58,317 nucleotides of DNA from JBKBII01 sp046299415 (GTDB lineage Bacteria; Pseudomonadota; Gammaproteobacteria; Ectothiorhodospirales; Ectothiorhodospiraceae). Positions 52,093 through 58,317 of the stretch are shown in pieces. Under the pieces are notes generated by a model. That model had not been told where the DNA came from. It did no database searches and was given only the letters and a program-made list of their open reading frames with translations. Numbering within the stretch: the first letter of the stretch is position 1; each line of letters begins with the position of its first letter. The stretch spans positions 1 to 58,317 of the forward strand of contig JBKBII010000012.1 of assembly GCA_046299415.1 (NCBI GenBank), given 5' to 3'. The translations under genes and the position numbers were made by a program.

Positions 52093-54334
52093 AACCCGGC
52101 GGCCACAACAGCGCCAGCGGCCGCCGCACGATCGCCCGCGCCAACGCCGCGATCAGACGCAGCGGCGAGCCGAGCCGCACGCCACGCGCGCGAAGCGCCA
52201 CCGACAGCGCCAGCAAAAAACTTACCGTCAAATTCACCAAGCCGATCATCAGTGCAAAACCAACAAACATCGCAAACTCGACCGGCGCCAAGCCCACCGG
52301 CAGCACCGCATAACCGACGTTCGCCGATGCAAACGCCACATGGCGGATATCCAGCGGCACACCCAACAGGTAGCCGACATAACCCGTCACGCCGAGCAAC
52401 ACACCAAAAAAGAAATTCCCCGCCAATGCGCCATAGTTCTCACCGAGATAATGGCCCAACCGTGCGCGCCGATCGGCCGGCATCCAACCCGTCAGCCACG
52501 GATGCACACGCACCCGCCCCTCCAGATCGATCAACCGCGCCCGATTATCGAAATACCCGGCGATCAACCCCGCGACAAACAGCCACACACCGGCGATCGC
52601 CGCATAAAACAGCGCCCCGCCCGCAATCGGCCGCAACGCATCAAGCAGATACTCACCGGTGGCAGCATCAATCAAAGGCCCACCGAACACCGTCAACACC
52701 GCCGCCGACAGCGCCAACGCGACGCTCACCGCCAGTACCACGTTGCCCGCAATCGCCGCCATCTGCGTCCGCACCACATCAATTATCAGACGCACGATCG
52801 CGTCGCAATCGATGCGCCCGCGGGCATCGCGCTGTTCCGCCACCTCAGCGATATACGCCGCCGTCATCGCCGGCTGCTTCGTCGCCACCGTCCAATGCAA
52901 AATGTGGATCAGCACAAAGCCCAGCCCATAATTCAGCGACGCCAACACGGTCGTCACGCCCTCACCGAGGCCGAGCGACTCAAAATAAATTTTGTTCAGC
53001 GCCATCAGCGCAATCACCGCCCCCGCGCCGGCTGCAGCCCGAAACATCGCGAAATGGCCGGCAACGTCCCGTGCCACGTAATGCTCGCCGTGATCAGAGG
53101 CATTTTCGGTAACCGAGCGCGCCAACAGCGTCAAATTGCGTGCAAACGGCGCACGCAGGCTGTTGCGCTCGGCATGCGCGCGCAGAATATCGCGCATCAG
53201 CGTCCCCAAGGCCCGGCGCTGCGCCTCGTAATCCGGCGGATCGACCAGCTCGAACAACACCTGCGTCCGCGCTAGCGTTTGGCCCAGCCGATCGAGCAAA
53301 TGCTTGAGATTCAGCGTTGACCCCGCATTCACCGAACGTTTTTTCAAACGCTCGATCTGCCGCCCTGCCTGCTCCAGCAACACCTCGCGATGGCGCCGAT
53401 CCTCCTCCCGCAACGTCTCGCCCGCACGCAACCGTTCGGCCGTCACCGCCGTCTCGCGTGCCAACGCCACAAACGCCGAATCGCGTTCGCGCATCGCCGG
53501 ATCCACGCGCAACAGCGCCGGATCCAACTCCTCCGCCGCCAGCCACACACCGACCATTTCCAGCGCGTACAGCGCCTCGGAGCGCAATTCACGATAAAAA
53601 CGCGCCACCGACGCTCGCTCCTCCGGATCGGGATCATCCAAACGCAACAACGTCGAGAAGAACCGCAGCCACTCGTCATCCGAAAGCCGCGTCATCCAGG
53701 CCAGATCCTCCCGCCCCATCAACCACAACCGCAGCAACGAAAACGCGTCGGCCTCATCGATCGGCGCCGGTGAAAAACGGTCATAAGAACGCGCCGCCAG
53801 ATCAGCCCACAAACCACGCCGCTCATTCAACCCCGCGGTCGCCAGCAGCCGCAACCAATGCAACTGCCCCAACGCCTCGCGCAAAGCCGCCGCCACCCGG
53901 CGCGCTGCCATCGGGCTTGACTCCAGCGTCAGACGCATCTCCTCGAGCCGACGCCGCACAACCGAAATGCTGCCCTCCGGGCCGTCGGCCACGCGCATCT
54001 CGGAGCGTGCCCGTCCTGCGCGCGCAGACCTCGACGACGAACCACCAGCAGCACGCGGCCCCGCGCGCCCCTTCGCCACCCCTTGGGCTCCGGCACGCAG
54101 CCAATCGAACAGCGCCGCCAGCAACCGCAGCGGCGGCGAAATCGCATCCAATCGCTCATGCTCCGCAGCGCCCTCCCGCGCCGACGGATGCTCGAGCAAA
54201 GCCACGGCCTCAGCCAGCCACACCGCGGCCGGCACCTGCGACCACGTCTGATCGCGGCGCCACGCCGCCGGCACCATCGGGCGATTGGGATCGGCGATGC
54301 GCCGACCGGCTCCGAGCCTGGACTGATCTTCCAT
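52058..54334 (-). CDS. Gcr-family 'site-specific recombinase' membrane protein (COG4389)
   Basis: About 758 residues. The N-terminal half is helical and soluble, rich in Arg/Glu/Ala; the C-terminal half has several membrane helices with FGVLLGVTGYVGYLLGVPLD then IRHVAFASANVGYA, the hallmark of this family. Members are called site-specific recombinases because of a Neisseria gene implicated in pilin recombination, but they lack known recombinase catalytic motifs and are more likely membrane proteins of unknown role. The start is uncertain: ATG 54334 is used here, with others at 54349-54367. It is preceded by sohB on the same strand, 63 bases away. Confidence 0.82.
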   Translation of the reverse strand: MEDQSRLGAGRRIADPNRPMVPAAWRRDQTWSQVPAAVWLAEAVALLEHPSAREGAAEHERLDAISPPLRLLAALFDWLRAGAQGVAKGRAGPRAAGGSSSRSARAGRARSEMRVADGPEGSISVVRRRLEEMRLTLESSPMAARRVAAALREALGQLHWLRLLATAGLNERRGLWADLAARSYDRFSPAPIDEADAFSLLRLWLMGREDLAWMTRLSDDEWLRFFSTLLRLDDPDPEERASVARFYRELRSEALYALEMVGVWLAAEELDPALLRVDPAMRERDSAFVALARETAVTAERLRAGETLREEDRRHREVLLEQAGRQIERLKKRSVNAGSTLNLKHLLDRLGQTLARTQVLFELVDPPDYEAQRRALGTLMRDILRAHAERNSLRAPFARNLTLLARSVTENASDHGEHYVARDVAGHFAMFRAAAGAGAVIALMALNKIYFESLGLGEGVTTVLASLNYGLGFVLIHILHWTVATKQPAMTAAYIAEVAEQRDARGRIDCDAIVRLIIDVVRTQMAAIAGNVVLAVSVALALSAAVLTVFGGPLIDAATGEYLLDALRPIAGGALFYAAIAGVWLFVAGLIAGYFDNRARLIDLEGRVRVHPWLTGWMPADRRARLGHYLGENYGALAGNFFFGVLLGVTGYVGYLLGVPLDIRHVAFASANVGYAVLPVGLAPVEFAMFVGFALMIGLVNLTVSFLLALSVALRARGVRLGSPLRLIAALARAIVRRPLALLWPPGSTDSRRGADSR

Positions 54335-54396
54335 TGACGATCTCATCATCCGCATTGCACCGGCCATCGGGGGTCAGGCCAGCACGGCCTGTTCAC

Positions 54397-55818
54397 TCAA
54401 CGCAGCCAGCGATCGCTCCCTGCAGGCGGCGTCACCGCCTCCGCCGTTGCCCCCCGCCACGCCCGTAGCGCCGTTCCGAACGCGTCCTGCAAGCGTTCCG
54501 CCAGCGCCTTACGCGAGCGGCGCTGCAGATGAAACACCGGCCCCGCCGCCACCCAGTCATGCAACAGCGCCTCGCTCGTGATCAAGCGATCGACCAAGCC
54601 CAGCGCCAACGCCCGCTCGCCATACCAATACGCCCCATCGGCCACACGCTCGACGTCCAAAGATGGCCGCGAACGCTTGACAAACGTCTTGAACAACGAA
54701 TGCGTATCGTCCAGATCCGCCTGCATCTTCGCCCGTCCCTCAGGCGTATTCTCGCCAAAGATCGTCAAAGTCCGCTTATGCTCGCCCGCCGTCAGCAACT
54801 CAAAATCGACATCCCTCGCATCAAGCCAGCGGTGAAAATTCGGCAGCTGCGCCACCACCCCGATCGACCCCACGATCGCAAACGGACTCGCCACGATCTC
54901 ATCGGCCACACAGGCCATCATGTAGCCACCCGACGCCGCGACGCGATCCACCGCCACCACCACCCGCAGACCCGCCTTACGCAAGCGCAAAAGCTCGGCC
55001 GCACCCAGGCCATAACCATGCACCACGCCACCGGCGCTCTCCAGGCGCACCAACACCTCATCGCCAGGCTCGGCCAACGCCAGCAAGGTCGAGACCTCGC
55101 GCGCCAGGCGCCCAACCGCCGACGCCTGCACATCACCATGAAAATCGATCACGAAGCGCCTCGGCACCCGTTTCGCCGACACAGCTGAACCTATCGTGTC
55201 GACTTCACCGATGCCCTCACCCACGACCCCGGCCGATGCCGCCGTGTCCGCGGTGTCCGCGGTGTCCGAATCTTCGCCCTGCGCTGCGTTCGCCGCCGCC
55301 ACGACACCCGATCCGTCGCTCGACGAACCACTCGCCCCATGCGCCTGAGCATCCGACGCCTGCCGCGACGATCCCGGCCCTCCAGCCGGCCCTTCAACAG
55401 CCCCCTCAGCCACACCTATCGACGCGGGCGAACCGGCAGCAACCAACCCAGCCGCCGCTCTTTGCGCACCTTTGTCGCCCGCGCGATCCTTTGTCGGCGC
55501 GCCGTCACGATCATCCTCGTGGTCCGTCGGCAAACCGGCTCGCCGCAGCGTGCGCCGCAAGCGCGCCATAAACCCTTTTCGCCCGGCCCCAAAGGCACCG
55601 CCATCCGCAGCCCAGCGCTCACACGACGACTCCGCCGAACGCTGCAGCGCCGCATGCAGATCCCGTCGTTCCTCATGCAACGCGCGCAAACGCCAGGCAC
55701 TTGTCTGCGGCGCCGCAGCGGCAAATCCCATTGTCGAGCGCAGCACCAGCATCACCACAATCGCCACCAACACGACCACCGTCGCGAGCTTCGCCAAAAA
55801 CCACAAATACTCGATCAT
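54397..55818 (-). CDS. sohB: Signal peptide peptidase-like protease SohB, with a long insert
   Basis: A 473-residue inner-membrane S49-family serine protease. One N-terminal helix (IEYLWFLAKLATVVVLVAIV) anchors it. The Ser-Lys dyad is S296 (DRVAASGGYMMA) and K348 (AGEHKRTLTIFGE). The SohB domain begins near RFVIDFHGDVQASAVG. Between anchor and domain is an extra region (about residues 90-215) rich in Ala/Gly/Ser/Asp with runs such as DTADTADTAAS, making it over 100 residues longer than E. coli SohB. ATG 55818 has AGGAG, which lies inside the end of the preceding small gene, so the two are coupled. Confidence 0.92.
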   Translation of the reverse strand: MIEYLWFLAKLATVVVLVAIVVMLVLRSTMGFAAAAPQTSAWRLRALHEERRDLHAALQRSAESSCERWAADGGAFGAGRKGFMARLRRTLRRAGLPTDHEDDRDGAPTKDRAGDKGAQRAAAGLVAAGSPASIGVAEGAVEGPAGGPGSSRQASDAQAHGASGSSSDGSGVVAAANAAQGEDSDTADTADTAASAGVVGEGIGEVDTIGSAVSAKRVPRRFVIDFHGDVQASAVGRLAREVSTLLALAEPGDEVLVRLESAGGVVHGYGLGAAELLRLRKAGLRVVVAVDRVAASGGYMMACVADEIVASPFAIVGSIGVVAQLPNFHRWLDARDVDFELLTAGEHKRTLTIFGENTPEGRAKMQADLDDTHSLFKTFVKRSRPSLDVERVADGAYWYGERALALGLVDRLITSEALLHDWVAAGPVFHLQRRSRKALAERLQDAFGTALRAWRGATAEAVTPPAGSDRWLR

Positions 55819-55820
55819 CA

Positions 55821-56006
55821 TCACTCCTGATCACGCGAGATCAACGCCTCGCGACCCGCCCATGGCAACCCGCACGCACTCACCATCCGCTGCCGGTCAC
55901 TGCCCGGCACCGGATCGGCATTCCAGCCACGCAATCGCCGGTCCCCCGGCCCGCACGCGCGCCATCCGTCCGACGTCTCCACCCACCCCTGATCGTCTTT
56001 GCTCAT
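55821..56006 (-). CDS. Small conserved-looking protein upstream of sohB
   Basis: A 61-residue protein starting MSKDDQGWVETSDGWRACGP and ending with LPWAGREALISRDQE. Its stop lies three bases from the sohB start and contains the sohB SD, so it fits a translationally coupled operon gene. Trp/Gly/Arg-rich; no family was recognised. The SD before its own ATG is weak. Confidence 0.45.
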   Translation of the reverse strand: MSKDDQGWVETSDGWRACGPGDRRLRGWNADPVPGSDRQRMVSACGLPWAGREALISRDQE

Positions 56007-56159
56007 CTGCGGCGTGGGCCTGTGACCCAACAAAACGGCAAAGACAAGCCCCCGCTGGACACGCCAGCCGCGGTCACCGCAGCACAAAACGAGCATCGCG
56101 CCACGTGGCCACGCCACGTGACCGCCCGCGCCGCCCCACGAGCTCATGGCGCGGCGAAC

Positions 56160-56882
56160 CTAGCGGTTACGCGTCTCAAGCACCAGTACACCCGCCTCGG
56201 AGCGCCAATCCAACTGCGACAAAAAGCTCATTCCCAGCAGCGGCTCACGCGGAAACCGCCCCGGCAGGATTACCGCCTCGACACGGCGCAGCTCGATCCC
56301 ACCCAGGCGCACCGAATCCAGCGTCAACGCCCGGCCCACCACGATGCCCTGCGCCGTCTCCAATGTCAGCGGCTGCGTACCCCGCGTCGACGACAACCCC
56401 AGCGCCCGAGCATCCTCCTCATTGATCGCCACCAGCGACGCCCCCGTATCGACCAAGAACGTCACCGCCCGCCCATTGATCGCACCGCTCGCCGTGTACG
56501 AACCGCGAGAATCTGGATGTACCCGCTCACGCCGCCCCGCGGGAGCCGAAAACTCACCCCCAAAGCGCGCATCCTGCAACGTCAACGTGCGCACGCGCCC
56601 GTCCACCTCGATCCGCGCGCCGGACGTCGTCGCCGCCAGCAAACGCGCGCCCCCAGGCCCCAACTCACCATCGCGCAACCGCACGCGCTCGCCATTGATC
56701 GCCAACACCGCCATGCCGCCAAACAACGCATGCACCTGAATATCGACCGCCGGCGACCCAGTGCTCAGCGATGTCGCCCCCCGCTGCGGCGACTGCGCCT
56801 GTACCTGCTCTGCCGCCAATCCCACTGGCGGGCCGATTAGCACCGCCAACAACAAAGGACGCAGCGATCGCCAATGCCACAT
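56160..56882 (-). CDS. Retropepsin-like aspartic protease, exported
   Basis: A 240-residue protein. ATG 56882 begins a signal peptide (MWHWRSLRPLLLAVLIG, then Ala-rich to VQAQ). A first beta-domain (LFGGMAVLAINGERVRLRDG) precedes the retropepsin domain with FLVDTGASLVAIN (catalytic DTGA) and GMSFLSQLDW near the end. This is the clan AA, TIGR02281-like family of single-domain proteases that act as dimers. The open frame continues about 370 bases upstream without a better start. It precedes sohB and the small gene on the same strand, suggesting an envelope-proteolysis group. Confidence 0.85.
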   Translation of the reverse strand: MWHWRSLRPLLLAVLIGPPVGLAAEQVQAQSPQRGATSLSTGSPAVDIQVHALFGGMAVLAINGERVRLRDGELGPGGARLLAATTSGARIEVDGRVRTLTLQDARFGGEFSAPAGRRERVHPDSRGSYTASGAINGRAVTFLVDTGASLVAINEEDARALGLSSTRGTQPLTLETAQGIVVGRALTLDSVRLGGIELRRVEAVILPGRFPREPLLGMSFLSQLDWRSEAGVLVLETRNR

Positions 56883-57124
56883 GACGGCCAGCCGACCCCC
56901 GGTCGACCCCAAAGGCCCCCAGGCCGCCGGATGCGCCATCAGCGGTCCCTGCAGCGCCGCCTTCATCCAAAGCCACACCGCCGCCCCGAAGGCTAAAACC
57001 GACCGCCACCACCCGGCTCGACACCTCCCACCCGCGCAACCTTCACTCATCTTCGCCCCGTCGCACTTGCCGAATCGCTTTTGGCGCGTTCGTCCCATTC
57101 CCACCATCGCGCACAGCGACGCCA

Positions 57125-57577
57125 TCAACCGCCGAGCAACGCCCGCCACCAACGGCGCCGGCTCGCCGTCAGCGCCACCGGCGGCTGCAAATGGACCGGC
57201 GGCACGCGCGAGAATACCCACCCCGGTAACACGCGCACCCCCGAAGACCCACAACTCGCGCCGAGATTGTTCGGATCAAACACCTTGACAAAGGTCGGCG
57301 CATCGAGCGAATCCGCAAACACGATGCCGCAATACGACTCGTCGTGATCCTTACGCAAAAGCGCCGCCACTGCGTCCAAAGCCCTCAGCCAATCCGCTCT
57401 CGCCACCGGCGCCACCGGCACCGGCTCGCCCACCGCATACACATACCAACCGTCGTCGGCCCGCTCGGCCAAGCGCTGCCACAGGCGATCAAAATCCGCC
57501 CACTGCAACGCCCCGCGCAGACGACCGTCGTACGAGTCCATAAACGACACCAAGGCCGCCTCGTGATCGCCCGCCAT
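57125..57577 (-). CDS. Conserved hypothetical protein (about 150 residues)
   Basis: A 150-residue cytoplasmic-looking protein. ATG 57577 overlaps the preceding small gene's stop (TGATG); ATG 57592 is an alternative. Features: FDRLWQRLAERADDGWYVYAV, SYCGIVFADSLDAPTFVKVFD with the following DPNNLGASCG, then LPGWVFSRVPP. The KVFDPNNLG stretch is shared, as I recall, with uncharacterised proteins encoded near pyrD in other gammaproteobacteria. No function can be assigned. Confidence 0.75.
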   Translation of the reverse strand: MAGDHEAALVSFMDSYDGRLRGALQWADFDRLWQRLAERADDGWYVYAVGEPVPVAPVARADWLRALDAVAALLRKDHDESYCGIVFADSLDAPTFVKVFDPNNLGASCGSSGVRVLPGWVFSRVPPVHLQPPVALTASRRRWWRALLGG

Positions 57578-57699
57578 CAGACCACCCCACATTCAATCAA
57601 GACCATCAAATCGATCACCTCATCCATCGCGGACGCACGACACGGCTCACACCACGGCGTCGGACCGCCAGTGCAAACCCCAGCGACCGGCTGAACCAT
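57577..57699 (-). CDS. Possible short Cys-containing protein coupled to the downstream gene
   Basis: A 40-residue frame from ATG 57699 (GGGGGT SD), reading MVQPVAGVCTGGPTPWCEPC and then an acidic/hydrophobic tail DEVIDLMVLIECGVV. The Cys spacing could bind a metal. The stop overlaps the next start (TGATG). The frame is open further upstream (to 57915), but that part contains the heptamer repeat and reads as low-complexity. The evidence is modest. Confidence 0.4.
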   Translation of the reverse strand: MVQPVAGVCTGGPTPWCEPCRASAMDEVIDLMVLIECGVV

Positions 57700-57797
57700 T
57701 TCGACCCCCACATTCGCCAACACTCTACCCGAGCGCATCACGCACGGCCCAACAACCACCCGCCGCCCCGGTCCAGACAAGCCCTGCACCCCGAACC

Positions 57798-57825
57798 GCG
57801 AATCGCGAATCGCGAATCGCGAATC
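57798..57825. repeat. Tandem heptamer repeat, four copies of GCGAATC
   Basis: Four perfect head-to-tail copies of GCGAATC in the noncoding stretch between the small gene pair and pyrD. It differs by one base per unit from the array at 30384-30411. The surrounding region (57593-58108) otherwise holds no supported gene apart from the short Cys-containing frame at its left end. Confidence 0.9.
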
Positions 57826-58108
57826 GCAAGCTCCGGCCCGAGCGCCAGCCCGCAAGCGCGAAACCGAAAGCGCCGGCCTCAAAGCATCGGCCCGCAAGCA
57901 CCAGACCGGGCGCATTCCGCTCTAACGACCCCAGTCCCAGCCCGCCAGCAACCCGCAGCCGCCGCCATCCACCACCAAATCGGGCACCACCTGCAAGACC
58001 TGCGCGCCCCATCGACAACGTCCGACGCATTACACTCCGAACACCGCCACCGGCGGGTACCAAGCCCCCCCGCGCGCTCGGCGCATCACCCGGAGCCCAG
58101 ACCCACGC

Positions 58109-58317
58109 ATGCACAAGCCGCCAAACCCCAGTCGAGCCGAGCACCAGCCGCACGCTGACCCGTGCCATCGCGAGGCCAGCGACACCTGGCCCGAGCATCG
58201 CCCCCTCGACCTCTACCGGCTGCTCAGGCCCGGGCTGTTCCGCCTTGACCCAGAAACCGCCCACCGTGTGACCTTCGCCCTAGCTGACGTCCTTGCCCGC
58301 ATCCTGCCCGCCGGCCA
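58109..58317 (+). CDS. pyrD: Dihydroorotate dehydrogenase, class 2 (5' part; cut by window end)
   Basis: The frame from ATG 58109 reads into LYRLLRPGLFRLDPETAHRV, the N-terminal amphipathic helix of the membrane-associated, quinone-dependent PyrD family, and continues to the window edge. Class 2 enzymes oxidise dihydroorotate to orotate in pyrimidine synthesis. The first 36 residues (His/Pro/Arg-rich) are an extension not typical of the family, so translation may begin closer to the LYRLLRP block; no better ATG is present there. GGAG lies 14 bases before the ATG. Confidence 0.82.
   Translation, partial: MHKPPNPSRAEHQPHADPCHREASDTWPEHRPLDLYRLLRPGLFRLDPETAHRVTFALADVLARILPAG

Noticed and set aside
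57725..58264. 179-codon minus-strand frame over the pyrD start
   Set aside because: It is antisense to the recognisable PyrD N-terminus and contains the translated heptamer repeat; no family features.

Overview
The window reads as the chromosome of a GC-rich gammaproteobacterium. Evidence is the argD-argF pair, ppk1 with ppx and sixA, phoB-phoR, the sdhCDAB operon followed by sdhE and a YgfX-like domain, ygfZ, sohB and the start of pyrD, all with gammaproteobacterial-type motifs. An ETHE1-type persulfide dioxygenase and an orphan microcompartment shell protein would fit a sulfur-oxidising lineage such as Chromatiales or Ectothiorhodospiraceae, but the taxon is inference only. Most coding DNA is on the minus strand after 14.7 kb. 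No rRNA, tRNA, CRISPR array or intact insertion sequence was recognised.

Layout: 0-3.1 kb holds a serine hydrolase cut by the window edge, a decayed integron-type integrase, a small membrane protein and a persulfide dioxygenase. 4.2-9.2 kb holds fliS with a helical FliT-like neighbour, an orphan TRAP solute-binding protein and an iron superoxide dismutase with a strong terminator. 9.6-14.1 kb is argD-argF and ppk1. 14.8-20 kb is a polyphosphate and phosphate block: ppx, sixA-like, phoR, phoB. 20.7-25.8 kb carries a SIMPL-domain protein, a ferredoxin-NADP reductase, a 63-residue acidic protein, a cytochrome b561 and an orphan double-BMC shell protein.

25.9-38.9 kb is the most unusual part. 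A minus-strand run starts with a TolC-like outer membrane factor, then a membrane fusion protein, an ABC ATPase, a separate MacB/FtsX-type permease, a Yip1-like five-helix membrane protein and a standalone C39 (double-glycine) peptidase. It continues with a soluble multi-PAS histidine kinase and a LuxR-type response regulator. Divergent from tolC are two paralogous 56-codon genes encoding hydrophobic peptides with double-glycine leaders. Facing them is a 34-residue Leu/Gly peptide gene. Each of the three has its own SD and hairpin terminator. My reading is a dedicated peptide processing and export system in which leader cleavage (free C39 protease) and transport (YknWXYZ/MacAB-like pump plus TolC) are done by separate proteins, with glycine-rich, membrane-active or surface-retained peptides as cargo.

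39-42.7 kb is fliC-flaG-fliD (minus), with fliS about 34 kb away. 43.1-49.7 kb is the succinate dehydrogenase region: sdhC, sdhD, sdhA, a TraR/DksA-type zinc-finger gene, sdhB, sdhE, and an open frame fusing a YgfX-like membrane domain to a NifU-like Fe-S scaffold domain. 50.3-58.3 kb carries ygfZ, a two-helix mini-protein, a Gcr-family 'site-specific recombinase' membrane protein, sohB, a retropepsin-like protease, small conserved genes and the 5' end of pyrD.
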